Below are positions 45,989-58,059 of a stretch of DNA of 64,000 nucleotides, piece after piece. The notes below the pieces were generated by a model, which was not told where the DNA came from, did no database searches, and saw nothing but the letters and a program-made list of their open reading frames with translations. The position numbers and the translations under genes are program-made. How positions within the stretch are numbered: position 1 is the stretch's first letter; every line of letters starts with the position of its first letter. The DNA comes from Papilionanthe hookeriana x Papilionanthe teres (taxonomy: Eukaryota > Streptophyta > Magnoliopsida > Asparagales > Orchidaceae), in NCBI GenBank assembly GCA_022702705.1, contig CM040423.1:112146738-112210737 (forward strand), written 5' to 3'.

Positions 45989-45993
45989 TTAAC
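45989..45993. repeat. Target-site duplication of Athila-1, right copy
   Basis: TTAAC directly follows TGATCA at the right LTR end and matches 32234-32238. Confidence 0.85.
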
Positions 45994-46584
45994 CATGGTT
46001 AAATGATGTATCATGGGTTATTAAATGTGTTAACTTATAGGTAAAGTGTTTCATGGATCATGTATAACCCATATGAGATCATCTATGATGTCATTATTGG
46101 GTTTGAAAATTCAAAACCATTTATTATGTCATAAATGATGTCACATGTCCAAATTTTATTTTCATGGATTTTTAATTATATTTGCAATTTTAATTAATTA
46201 TGTAATTAATCAGAAATATTGAAAATTATATTATTAGCTAATAAATTAATCAAAATAAATTTGGGATTAATTATTTGATTAAATTTTATCTTTTTTTGTT
46301 CAAAATTGGGTATTTTGACCAAATTTGATAAATGTTTACTAGGGTTGACCAATGTTAACCTAGGTTGAGCCAGGTTAACCAATTCTAGTCCAAGGGTGTC
46401 CAATGTGACCCACCCAATGTTGTCATGGTTAATTTGGTCATAAAGTCCATGGGTCTTATCATTAATTGTTTGATTTGGCCTTGTTGACCAATTTTAGGGT
46501 TTAAGTCAATCTAGGGGTCAATGTGGTGTTTTTTTTTATTAAATTTTGGTCACTTTGATCAATGTCAAGTTAATCATGTCAATG

Positions 46585-47600
46585 TCTGTCTTTGAAGTCA
46601 GTTTTATGGTTAAGGAACATGGGTTAGCCATTTTGACCAATTTTAACCCTTTTAGGTCAAGAGTTGACCAATGGGGCTAGGGTGGTTGTCTTTGTGTCAT
46701 GTATGGATTATTTTTATCAAATTTCAATTTCTTATATCAAATAATGACCAATAAGGCCAATGCAATAATCTTTGGGTCATGGTTTGAACATTTTGACCTA
46801 ACTGTCCTTTTAGGTTATGAGATGACCAATGAGGTCAATGTGGTGGCTTTTAGGCCTTGGGTTGATGATTTTGGCTCAAAAGTTGACCATTTGGATCAGT
46901 AGGGTGGTCATTGAGTGAGAAATTGACCATTTTGACCAATGTTAACTTTTTAGGTCAAAATTAACTATTTTAATCAATGGGTTGGTCATTGGGTCAGAAA
47001 TTAACTATTTTAATCAAAATTGATTTATTGGTCAAATTCTAACCTATTGGGTCAATGTGTGGTCATTGGGTCAGAAATTGGCTATTTTGACCAATTAACT
47101 TTTTGGTCAAACGTTGGTCTATTGGGTCAATGAGTGGTAATTGGGTCAGGGACTGACCATTTTGACCAAAATTGTTTTTTTGGTCAAAGGTTGACCTATT
47201 AGGTAAATGAGTGGTCATTGGGTCAGAAATTGATTATTTTGACAAAAATTAACTTTTTGGTCAAAGGTTGACCTATTGGGTCAATGATTGTCATTGGGTC
47301 AGGGACTGACCATTTTGACCAAAATTGATTTTTTTGTCAAAGGTTGACCTATTAGGTCCATGAGTTGTCCTTGGGTTAGAAATTGACTATTTTCACCAAA
47401 ATTGACTTTTTGATCAAAGGTTGACCTATTGGGTCAATGAGTGGTCACTGGGTCAGAAACTAACCATTTTGACCAAAATTGACTTTTTGGTCAAAGGTTG
47501 ACTTATTAGGTCAATGAGTTGTTTATTGGGTCATTTTGACCAAAGTTCACTTTTTAGGTCAAAGTTTGACTAGTTAGGTCAATAATTGATCACATCAAGG
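46585..47600. repeat. W-box tandem array in LTR-C U3
   Basis: The same alternating GGTCAA/TTGACC units as in LTR-B 15000-16010. Without Athila-1, the array would start about 1.3 kb upstream of the LTR-C TATA box. Confidence 0.8.
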
Positions 47601-47929
47601 TTTGTCATTATTAATTTGATCATTTAAGAATGTTATTAAAATTTAGGTTAAGAAGGCTTTATTAGGGTTTTACCTTAGTCATTAGGGTTTAGTGTCCATC
47701 ATTGAGATTTAGGAAGTCAAAATTGGTATATTTCCTTTCTCAAGCCGACTTTGAAATGATCCTCATAAAAATGAGATCAACAAATGGGCCCCCAATATGT
47801 GTAGAATGCTGCAAAAGTTTGCCACACATATTCGTGTTGACCGAAATGGTCTGGATTTCATAATATCCATTGTCGGTTTATAAGTCATTTCAATGTCAAA
47901 GAGATTTTATTTTAAAGAGAAGGTGGATG

Positions 47930-48550
47930 CCATGTTCCATTAAAGAAGGTCTTATACCGTTTCTCGAAGATATCAAATGTTGATATGTTGGTTTTGAGAA
48001 GGAACATTATGTGACTTATATCCTTTCTCAAAGAAAATGTTAAAGGAATGTCATATTTCTGTATCAGGAAGGGTCTTATATCCAATAACTAGAGAGAGAG
48101 AGAGAAGATGTCATATCATCTTTCAAAAATGTCAAATGTCGATATACCAATTTTGAGAAGGAAAGTTATTCAACTTATATCCTTTCTCAAAACAAAAGTT
48201 AAAAGAATTTCATATTTCTATATTAGGAAGGGTCTTATATCCAATAACTGTAGAGAGAGAATATGTCATATCATCTCTCAGAAATGTTAAATGTCGATAT
48301 ATCGGTTTTAAAAAGGTTATATCCTTTCTTAAAGGAAAAGTTAAAGGAATCTCATATTTCCCTGTTAGGGGGGGACTTATATCCAATAACTAGAAAGAGA
48401 GAAGATATCATATCATCTCCTAGAAATGTAAAATGTTGATATCTCGATTTTGAGAAGGAAAGTTATGCCACTTATATTCTTTCTCAAAGGAAAAGTTAAA
48501 GGAATGCCATGTTATATGTCAGAGAGGGACTTATATCCAATAACTGGAAG
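47930..48550. repeat. Tandem repeat of about 153 bp in LTR-C U3
   Basis: Copies are marked by TATATCCTTTCTCAAA at about 48018 and 48176, a shortened copy near 48315, and one near 48475, as in LTR-B 16330-16980. Confidence 0.78.
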
Positions 48551-49354
48551 TTATGTGTGAAAAACACATAAAGAAAAACGTATACGCTAGGGATTTGACA
48601 TTTATACATCAATAGATAAATCTCATGTTCTGTCATTTTTTTTTAAATGTTGGTTCTGGCATTTTAGGACCTATCAGTTTATTGCAGAGAACAGAGAATG
48701 TATTTCAACATTTATTTCATTTTCAAAGATCATATACATTGTAGACAAAAGTTAACCGTACATATATGTACATATATCATATAGCACCATGCTACAAACT
48801 ATATTTATCACATTGAGGACTTTCATATTGTCCTTTTGTTGTTATTAGAACCTTGGGTACTATAAGACAAACCTTGAATATCTAACACTCCAAGATATTT
48901 TTGAATATGTCTTAGGTGTTTGGACATCCATGGGGTCATGGTAATTCCAGAGGTTTCAATCCCTCAAGCTCTGGAATGGCCTGGTATGTGACGGGTCGTT
49001 TGTCTGGACACATTCGTTATAAACTGATCGAGATGCGACGTATACTGATGCTCGATATACAATGTTTGGCCACATCAACACCATTCCCTTGTAATAGAAG
49101 AATTGATCCTCGAGTTAAAGGAATTTGATATGTCCCGTGAAATTCTCCTTACATGAGAATTTGTATTTCTGTTCCAAAAAGGATAAAACACCTATTCATT
49201 AATGACAGTGTGCAAAATGGCCTTTCGAAGTTGTGACTGTCAATATGAGGAGGGATACAGGCTCTCTCATCATAAATATTGATAATACAACTATCCAAGA
49301 TGCAGCTTGTTGTACGGCTTATTTTTAGTTTATGTGTTGTATTTTGAAAAGGGG

Positions 49355-49362
49355 GGGTCGCC
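49355..49362 (-). other. PBS-like relic near the end of LTR-D
   Basis: GGCGACCC on the minus strand sits about 44 bases inside the inferred LTR end. The relic in LTR-C is about 40-57 bases inside. Confidence 0.35.
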
Positions 49363-51419
49363 TACAGAAATTGTCGGCGAATTTTTAATTTAATTTAAAT
49401 AAATAATTTGAAAAGTAGTATTTGTTTTTGAAAATAATTTTAAATTTGAAAATTTTAAGATATGAAATCAAACTGATCTCACGTCCCGAATAGTTTATAT
49501 AAACGAGCGCCGCACCACAAACTATATATCTATCCCGGAGAATAGATACACTGCTTGATGATGGGGCTCGATTAAATAAACTAGAAGATTTGTGACGTTT
49601 GTTTGGTCTGCGAACCAATTTTATAAGCCGACAAATTCCCTCGCTTAATATAAATGAATTAAGCAGTGGTTTATATTACTCGGGTTCTTAAAGTTCCCTA
49701 TAAGGGCAAGCCCCTATAGTTAATTACATCTTAAGTGACGAGAATCACCTAAGAAAACTCTCGATAATAATCGTAGTTCTGCTCTCAAGAATTTCAAAGT
49801 TTAAGTTTTCAAGGGATTGAATATTGGAATTTCAATAGGGATTGGATCAAATTTGGAACGCTTTATTTTGGGAATTCAATGGAAGAAAAGTAGGAGAAGC
49901 CGAGGATCCAAGAAGAATCTTGGCAACTTCCCAAACTATCCTATTGTTCGGCTTCAATTCGAGAGTTTATTTAATGTTGTAATACCGCCAATTTTAATTA
50001 ATTAGGACTTATATTAGTATGACATAATCATACAAATAGCCTCGAAGATGTGAGGGTTTATGTCGTACCAAACAACTACCTCTGAATCCTAAAACCAAGC
50101 TAGGGCTTAATTTGCATAACATGATTATGCAAATGCCTAACAAAAAGTTGAGGATTTATGTTGCACTAGGCAAACTACCTCAAAATCCTATGGCTTGGTT
50201 ATTTTAATTCTAAGGAAAGTTTTGCTGAAGTAGACTCAGGTTTTGCTGATGACGATGGCCGTGCTGCCCACCATGCTCCGAGCTCCTTGTTGTTGCAGAG
50301 GTTTAGTTTTAGAAGTCATAAATCAGGAGATGAGAGAAGTGTTTGGTTTAAGAGAAAGTCTTAATTTCCATGTGTCTTTAATATTTTAATTAAAACAGGT
50401 CTTAGAGTTGATTAAACAGAACCGATTAAGATCCCACGGTTCCATCATCCCGACACCGTTATTTTCATCGAATTCACTTAGTCCAGATGAATTTGCTAAA
50501 CTCAACTAAATGAGTTCCGCACTTTCATTTAGACCGTGGGAAATCCCGTTAGCAACACGTGGGTTACATCATCCGAGGTATTCTCGATCATTCAATGAGA
50601 CGTTTTAATTTAGTTGTAGTTGTAGTTTTGTTGTTTTGTTTGTGATTAAATTTTGAGTTGTTTTATATTTTGAAATGTTGTGGCGGTGAATTTTATCTTG
50701 TAGTGTCTTTTAATTTAGTTATGGGTTTCAGTTTTGGTTTCTGTCCTAAAGGTGTAGGTTTTCATGCAACAGTTGTTTATCATGCAAGAAAAGTAAGTGC
50801 AATGCGATTAAATAAATTGCAAGTAAAGTAAATCGCAATAAAATAAAAGCGTACTCGGAGGGTCTTCCCGTCATCCCAAGCCGCACTTAAAATACAATTT
50901 AGAGCATTTAAGCATTTATAGCAATTTCCTAGGTAAAGCTAAGGGAAAGGTTATGGTTTTCTACCAAAATCCTAATCCTATAGCTTAGTCATTCCTATGA
51001 CGTCTAGGTCTTCAATTTTGGTTTTAAGGATGATTTCCTTCACCAAAGAACAACTAAGCTCAATTTGTTCTTAAGGACATTCCATCATATCGAGGAAGTG
51101 TTTAAGACGAATCTTAAACATCTTTTCTACATTTCGAGAATTGTCCCGAGTCCAAATGAATTCTATCGTGCGAGTGAATTAATCATCCAGGGCGTTTAAG
51201 TTAAGTTTTATTTCTCGCTCGGTGAATTAGGATGTTCGAATATCCTTATGAGTGAAATGACATTTCACTTGATACTCCATTTAGGAGTTATAATAGTAAA
51301 AGCTCCTAAGGGCAAAATGATATTTAATGATTTGTGATTCAAATTTAAGTTCAAATTAATGATTTAAGTTTGGAATAGTGTTCAAGTTATTTTAGATTTA
51401 TTTTGAATTATTCATGTCT

Positions 51420-51885
51420 TAGGTGATGTCATTTAATTCAATTTAATTTAACTTAATTTAATTTAATGTGGTTTAATTTGATTTCATTTAATTTTAAGTT
51501 AATTTAATATAATATGATTTAGCTTAATTTAATTTAATTTAATTTAATTTAATTTAATTTAATTTAATTTAATTTAATTTAATTTAATTTAATTTGATTT
51601 AATTTAATTTAATTTTGATTTAATTTAATTTAATTTGATGTAATTTAATATGTTTTAATTTAATTTAATTTAATTTAATTTTAATTTTAATTTAATTTAA
51701 CTTAATTTTAATTTAATTTAATTTGTTTTAATTTAATTTAATTTAATTTAATTTAATTTTAATTTAATTTAATTTGTTTTAATTTAATTTAATTTAATTT
51801 AATTTAATTTTAATTTAATTTAATTTTTTTTAATTTAATTTAATTTAATTTAATTTGTTTTAATTTAATTTAATTTAATATTTTA
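51420..51885. repeat. AATTT pentanucleotide microsatellite in LTR-D
   Basis: About 460 bases of AATTT units with interspersed variants (TTTTAATTT, GATTT). The longest pure run is about 51527-51595. Confidence 0.9.
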
Positions 51886-53689
51886 TTTTAAAGGGATTTG
51901 CTTTAAATAATTTAACCTTAATTTAATGATTAAGTCTTTTAGCATTTTAAATCTTTAAACTTGGATTATCATTTTAATTAAGAATTAAATATTATTGGGA
52001 TGATTAATTTAGGGATCTTTAGATTAAAGAATAAATCTCTTCCTAATAATATCCCTATTTTAATAATTCCAATTTTATTATTCTTCCAAATTTAATTACT
52101 TATTTGATTAAGGTTTATTTTAATTATTTTTTTTAAATTGTTTAGTAGGTTTCTACCCTTTAATTATTTAAATTTCAATCATCCAAATCAGATTAGGATC
52201 AAATATTTTACTTTTTTTATTTCATTAAACCTAAAGTTTTAATTTAAGGGTTAAAATTTTAATTACCATTTTGCCCTTCAAGCTTAATAATTTCATAACT
52301 CACTAAATTGAGCTCAAATGAATTTGAAATTTTTATGTGACTTCACTCATATGTCAATAAAGACATTGGAGGAGAAAATGTGATTTTTCTGTATTTAATT
52401 TATTTATGTAATTATTTTTGGTGGAAAATAAGGATTTCCAAGGAAAATTTAATAATATGACCAAGGGAAAGTTTCTATCCTTAAGAAAATTATGGGACAT
52501 TCCTAATGACTAGAGGACCATTTGGACCAATTTTTGTGATTTTTTGAATTATATTTTATTTATTAAAATTATTTTAAGTTATGGAGTATTAATTAATTTA
52601 AAAATAGAATATGAGTTGAAAAATGAATTTTATAATTTTTAAAATTCTCTCTGATATCAAGGATTCCAGAGAACCAAATTTTACAATTTTCTGATTTTCC
52701 TTAATTTATTGGAATTATTTTAGTGGAAATGCTAGAAAATGTATTTTTTAATCTTAAAAATTACCCCAAGGCTTTAAAATTTAATATCTCAACCTAGAGA
52801 CATAAGAAAAATATGGGGTTTGTTTCTAAGTGGTTAGAATTCAAAATATGAAATTTTGGTGAATTTTATTATTTTTGTAATTTTTATTATTTTTTAATTA
52901 TTAAAATATTAAAATAATACCAAAAAATTAACTTTTTTAGAAAATTGAAATTATAATTTTCTTAAATTTCCCTGATATTAGAGAGGCTCCAAAATCAATT
53001 TGGTGAATTTTTGAAAGGTATTTTGAATGTTATGAATTTTTAAAGTTTAAAATGACTAAATTGCTTAATCAAACCATTTAGTAGGGCTAACCAAGTCCAA
53101 TTGACTTCAAATTTTTATGGTGGGTTCCTCTGATCCTAAAGGTCAGTGGAGAATTGATTTCAAGTCAATTTGATCTATGGTTAACTCTAATTAACTAAAG
53201 TTCAATTTTGGGTATTTAGGCCAATTAGGGTTAATCTGAGTGAATTAACTCAAAATCCTGTTTTTCCTAGGGTTCTCTGGTCATAAGAAACATCACCAAA
53301 TTTTCCTAGAATTTATTTCACAACATGCTAATTTTTGGAATTAAAATACTCAAAACAGCAACATGCATTTGAAAAATCAATAACTTTTCACAGAGATGGC
53401 CTCTGACCTTGGAAAATTCAGGGAATGTTCCCAAGTTCGGAGGCTTCAAAAGCCCTATGGTCTCATGCCATGGTGAATTGTATGAATGCATGGAGAATTA
53501 AAACAATGTAGGGAGTAAATAATTAATTAAAAATAAAATACCTGGACAAAATTAATTAATTTCTTTTCCACATTATTCTCCTCTCGTTCACTCGAGCAAG
53601 AGGGTATTTTTATTTTATTTTTGTGATTTTTCTACACAAAGATATGTATTTTTGAAGTTCTGGTATTTAAATAAATCAGAAAATACCCT

Positions 53690-54780
53690 ATTTATCTACT
53701 TATCCACGCGGCGCTGACTCAACCTCGGCGGCTCCGAATCGACACGCGTCGCTCCCTGGTTCGGCGCCGCCATCTGACTCGGCTGTCCGGGGCCCCGCGG
53801 TTCACGTACCATCTGCCGGTCCGACGCAATCCAAGCCGTCCATTCGATACACGCGCGATCCGACGGCTCCTGGTTATCGTCTACGACTGGTGCGATCCCG
53901 TGACCGTCCACACTCTAACCCTAAGAACTCTCTCGATTCTCAACGGATTTTCGTGTTCTTATGCTTCTATGGATTCGTCTTGAAGAGACGAACACATCCA
54001 TACGGTGAACATGCATTTAAATTGACTCAAATTAAAATGAGAATCTCCGGAAGGTCGGGAAGAAGAGGGAGTCCATACCTTTGCTCGCAGAAGTGAAGCT
54101 TCGATCCGAGAGTTTTGTCACCTTCGATTGGGTCCAAGTAAGCTCCGGATGAAGTCCCTTGGCCCAGTGAATTGTCTAGCTATGAAAGTGACCACGACCG
54201 ATCACAAAGCTTGGAGGCCGGAGCAACCGGGTGGCTCCGGAGATGGGGCTTTCGGTGGAAACTTCTCCTCTTGGTCCAGTGAAGGTGTAGGACCAATCAA
54301 TTTGGGGATTGGCTCACCGTGAAGAAGTGTCCCGGTTTTGGGCCGAAGTTCGAGCTCAAAATCGGGCTCGAGTGGAGGGAATTGGGGCCGGAATTCAGTG
54401 GGGATCAAGTGCTCTATGTGTGGAGAGTGATCCGGAGTGATTTTGGCGTAGTTTCCTTAAGGTTTGGTTCAGCACCTCCTTTGGCCGAGAGGGTGAGGGG
54501 TTTAAATAGGCATGGTCGGAGGGCCTCCGCGGGGAGCCGAGGGCCGGGATCAGCCGCTCTTGGCATGCGAAGAATGGCCATGGTGGCCATTGGGCATGAG
54601 GCGCCTCAGCAGTGAGAATTCCAAGCTCGGGCTCACATGCGAGCTCTCGGCCTGGTGGTTTCCGGCGGCCGTGGTGGCCGGCCGGCCGGCTATGGGTCAC
54701 CCTCAAGGTCGGTGGGTCGGGACCGGGGCTTGGTGCAAGCAATCGGCAATTGCCATGTGTAAAGGCTTTGATCCAAAGTA
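53690..54780 (-). promoter_or_regulatory. GC- and CpG-rich promoter/leader island of LTR-D, with TATA-like box
   Basis: A sharp rise in GC between AT-rich flanks, with many CG dinucleotides (GCCGGCCGGCCGGC at about 54677). The minus strand has TATTTAAA at 54501-54508, in the place expected for the TATA box from LTR-B/C, so the island spans the core promoter and the start of the transcript. Overlapping open frames on both strands (53696-54797) reflect lack of AT-rich stops and show no domain. Confidence 0.6.
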
Positions 54781-56340
54781 GAATGGGGCATGGCTAGTTT
54801 TGAGTCTAAATGGGTCAATTCACCCATTTGGGCTTGGTGCACCCTTCAAGGTGGCTTTGGGTGCCGTGGGGGATCAAAGGGATCACTGGTTTGGCATGGA
54901 GAAGTCTCCATCCAAATATATTTGGATTAAATTTAAGTTTAGGTGAATCATGATTAAGGCTAATGAGCTTTAGGGATTAAGGAAAGCCCTCCCTCTTCTT
55001 ACCCAATATGGCATGGTGGAGTGTCCAAGGCTCTCATGGCTCACATGTGGCTCATGCATGGCTTCATGGCTCACCTTTGGCTTGGGGAAAGGCTTGGTCA
55101 ATTTCATGAAAATGGGTTTTGGGATTTTTTGATAATTTAATGAGAACTTGGATAAGGCTTGATTTGGGATGATTTGATGATGAGTTTAGGACTTAGGTAT
55201 TGAGTTTAATTGAAAGTATGATGAGGGGAAATGTCATATGGGCTTTGGGACCAATTTTGGGCCTTTGGATGTGGTAAAAATGGGTTTTTAAAATGATTTA
55301 AGGAATGGGCCTTTTAGTTTAAAAAAATGAATTTATGGATGGAAATTTTGTAAAGAGGTTGGGCCAAATAATTGTTGAATTTGGTTTAGGGATGTGTCAT
55401 GAGTGGTTTGAAACAAATTTGAGGTGATTTGGGTTTGAATTGGGTTGGATATGGGCCTTTTGGTAAAGAGGCTAAGGTGGGCCAAAATGGGCTACCATGG
55501 GCCAAAGTTGGGCTAAAGTTAAAATTGATGTAAAATTAATGTTGGGAAATGTTTATGGGAGTGTTTCAAAGAGGTTTTGGCTTTGGTTAGGTTTTGATTT
55601 TGGGATTTGGGCTCATTTGGGTTAAGTTTGGGTTTAGGTCAAAATTGGGCCTTTTAGCTTTGGGTTGAATTTGAGTGGGGCTTGGGTCTAAATTTTGGGT
55701 AAATCATGTTAGTGTTTTGCTTGTGGGAATGTTAAGGAAGATTTAGAAAAGATTTGGGGTTAATTGGAGTTGAATTGGGTGAGTTTGGGTTAGGTTTGGG
55801 TCATGGGCCCAAATTGGGCTTTAAGGCCAAAAGTGAAATTGGATCCAAATGTCAATCAAATTGGACTTGGATTTGGTCTAAATTGGTGTTGAGAATGTTG
55901 AATTGAAGTTTAGAATTGAATTGGACCAGAATTTGGGTCAATTGGGTAGGTTTGGTTTGACATTGGGTTCACTTAGGGTTAAAATGGGTCAAATTGGGGG
56001 TTTTAACAAAAGTAGGGTAAATTGACAAAATTGGCCCATGCTGTAGTTTAACAAAATGAAATTGGGAATATTTGGGATTTTCTGGGATTTTCTGGGAATT
56101 TTCTGAATTTTTGGATTTCTGGGTCAAGAGGGGTATTTTGGGTATTTGGAGGGTATTGGGAGGTATTTTTGGAATTTTTGGTATTTTTGGGTATGGATGA
56201 TCAATTTGAGTAATTTGGAAATGTTTGGGATTGATTTTGGGGAATTTTGGGTAATTTAGGTGATTTTGGAAATTTTGGGTAGTTTCGAGGCATTTGGTAG
56301 GTTAGGCGGGTGTAGGGTCCCGGGGTCAAAAATTGAAAAT
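54781..56340. other. C-poor, G/T-rich U3 of LTR-D
   Basis: The plus strand is made of words such as TTTGGGTT and TTTTGGGAATTT, with very few C (three in 56101-56160). Many GGG runs suggest possible G-quadruplexes on the plus strand. No gene or tandem unit was found. Confidence 0.6.
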
Positions 56341-56888
56341 TTGGAAAAATGAAGATTGGGTGAATATAAGTGGAATAAAATCATTTTGTTTGAGCCATGA
56401 AGTCACATCAAGCCCATATGAGCCATGAAGGGACTCATTTGAGGCATTCACTATGTTGTTCCTAACCCTCTTAGCCAAGGGCTTAAGGGTTAAGGACCAT
56501 CTATGTGAATCACCTACATGTGTCAGGAGGTCAAGTTAGGTATGGGTGTGGTTTTAGGAGGTGTGTGAAAGTGTAGTGTATAGGTGTAATGTGTGTGTAA
56601 GTCAGCCCTTCACCAGACCAGGCCACCCAGGACAATCCTAAGGCCAAAGAATCCTATAGGAACTCATCCTTTAAACTTCCACATTTGATTTCAACCCTCT
56701 AGGTGATTAGGGGTCTTCAATCAATTTTGTGGAGTTTGCAGGGAGTTAAGAAGTGGTTTGAATTTCTAAGTGGTGAGTCCCAATTCTAATCCTCTAGGAT
56801 AGTCAAAGGAAAAGCCTAAGGCTAGATCCTAAGTACTAAAGAGAAGAAGAGAAGACCTCATCAAAAATGAGGTCAACACTTGCTAGCA

Positions 56889-56901
56889 TTATTCCCCAGG
56901 T
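56889..56901 (-). other. Polypurine tract of element D
   Basis: CACCTGGGGAATAA on the minus strand, directly before the LTR start TGCTAGCAAG. It corresponds to the Ogre-1 tract at 17735. Confidence 0.65.
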
Positions 56902-56927
56902 GACAAGTCGTCTAATGATCTGGATGA

Positions 56928-57467
56928 TTACATAGGCAACGGGTCCACTTGCTCGTGTTGTATAATCCTTGGAGGGTTTCTTTCCTTGTACTTTGCATTG
57001 TTATAGCAACACCCATATTGGATTGTCAACCGTCTTTTGCCACGTATCATCTTATTCGGCTCAAAATAGGTTCTTTTCTTAAGGAACCCAGCTCGGCCCA
57101 AATTTTGAGCTTCCATCATGTGCTCAGTAATAGCCACTTGTTTATCTTCATTGAATACCTTAGAGAATAATTTTATGCCTTCTAATATATTGATAGTCTG
57201 TCCATTGATATGTTTAAATTTCTCAAAAGAGTGTCGTCTGCTGTTTCAAATTCATCGTAATTCTTCTTCAGAAATCTCTCTTTTATCAGTCTGACTTTCT
57301 GACACTGTCAAGTCCAGACTCAGTATGTATGGGGTCAGGATAAGAGTAGTCCTTTCAATTAGATCTTCTTCTTCTGGCTTTAAATTTTGTACCCCCATAA
57401 TGGGGTAGATTTCATTTGGTTTACTTTTAGGGACGAAAAATTCAAATTGGTCCGTATCATCCTCCAT
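56928..57467 (-). pseudogene. Reading frame(s) between integrase and PPT, unknown role (element D)
   Basis: The piece 57252-57467 starts MEDDTDQFEF, has 71 open codons and ends in EISEEELR. It is the counterpart of 18127-18312 in Ogre-1 and is ten codons longer. A second open piece at 56928-57137 (LGRAGFLKKRTYFEPNK, basic, cysteine pair GCCYNN) is in the region where Ogre-1 has only broken frames. The two may once have been one acidic-then-basic protein end. I do not recognise the family and propose no function. Confidence 0.5.
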
Positions 57468-58059
57468 TTTTCTTCTATCTTGTAATTACCTTTCTTCCTA
57501 TCGTTTCAATCACTTGTTGCTATTTCACCTTTGAGAGCGAGTTAGTCCTAACGTCAGTTTGTTGATACCAGCAACAGATGCTTCCGTGATTCTTTGAGCT
57601 ATAGCCACTACTACTGATTTTAGTTTCCCAGCACTAAATTTTCATTTGTGAACGACTGGTTTTTGTTCTTCCATGATATCATATTGTTCTCCAACTTTAA
57701 ACTCTATTGCAGGTGTCTTGTCTTCAACTTCGTCTTAACTAACAAGGTATAACAATGATCTTTGATATCTTTGTTCAAATTATAGCAGATCAAGGTCAAA
57801 ATGAATTCTCGCCCCTTTGTCAATGTGTCGGCGGTCCAATGCCATGGTTACACCATTTGAAAGGTAAAAAGAAGTCTATTGTCAGAAATTTTCCTGTAAG
57901 TAAAAGGGTAATATAGCATGTCAGACTAAGTTTCATTTTCAAAATGTCTTTGTTAATTAAGAATTTTTTTAGTTTTATTTTGAGGGACTTTGCTTATAAG
58001 TATCTACTTAGTAAGCACAAAAGAGATTTTAAGTGACAAACTAAAATTTTCATAAACAA
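57468..58059 (-). other. Noncoding or decayed stretch of element D
   Basis: It aligns with 18313-18910 of Ogre-1. It keeps about 45 bases near 57635-57680 that are deleted in Ogre-1. No convincing frame remains. Confidence 0.5.

Larger units (their letters stand above)
10196..49310 (-). mobile_element. Ogre-1: Ogre/Tat-type Ty3 element, interrupted by Athila-1
   Basis: The minus-strand order is LTR-C (right), PBS, gag, protease, RT, RNase H, second RNase H, integrase, a 3' reading frame, PPT and LTR-B (left). Without Athila-1 and one copy of its target duplication it is about 25.4 kb, the size range known for Ogre. The internal region is about 9.4 kb and the LTRs about 7.5 and 8.5 kb. LTR-B lacks about 1060 bp present in LTR-C (31771-32238 plus 45994-46585). 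The outer flanks (left GCCCA, right adjoining element D) do not form a target duplication. Stops and frameshifts throughout indicate an old, inactive copy. Confidence 0.85.
45994..49310 (-). repeat. LTR-C, distal U3 (second part)
   Basis: It continues LTR-C after Athila-1. The first 590 bases are absent from LTR-B, after which it is collinear with LTR-B 14990-17730. It contains the W-box array (46585-47600) and the roughly 153-bp repeats (47930-48550). It ends at about 49310 against element D. The open frames at 48108-48290 and 48916-49128 are repeat or LTR shadows. Confidence 0.83.
49311..56888 (-). repeat. LTR-D, 3' LTR of element D (about 7.6 kb)
   Basis: On the minus strand it starts TGCTAGCAAG, directly after the PPT, and ends near TGTACGG (49311). 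The U5 part (49355-49800) is recognisably related to LTR-C 27157-27560, with a shared CCTATAG-TTAATTACATC block. The rest is not alignable by eye. It holds a TATA-like box in a GC-rich island, a C-poor U3, an AATTT microsatellite and a long AT-rich leader (51900-53690). No gene is seen in 49400-56888; the short frames at 49817-50005 and in the GC-rich part overlap on both strands without any family motif. Confidence 0.75.

Noticed and set aside
49817..50005. Short plus-strand frame starting with ISIGIGSN-like residues
   Set aside because: It is antisense within the LTR-D leader, 62 codons, with no counterpart elsewhere in the window and no domain.
51420..51885. Possible centromeric or satellite array
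   Set aside because: It is a simple AATTT microsatellite confined to one LTR leader, too short and irregular for a satellite.
53696..54797. Cluster of overlapping open frames on both strands
   Set aside because: GC-rich sequence has few stop codons. The frames overlap in several phases and none shows a recognisable domain. It fits an LTR promoter and leader better.
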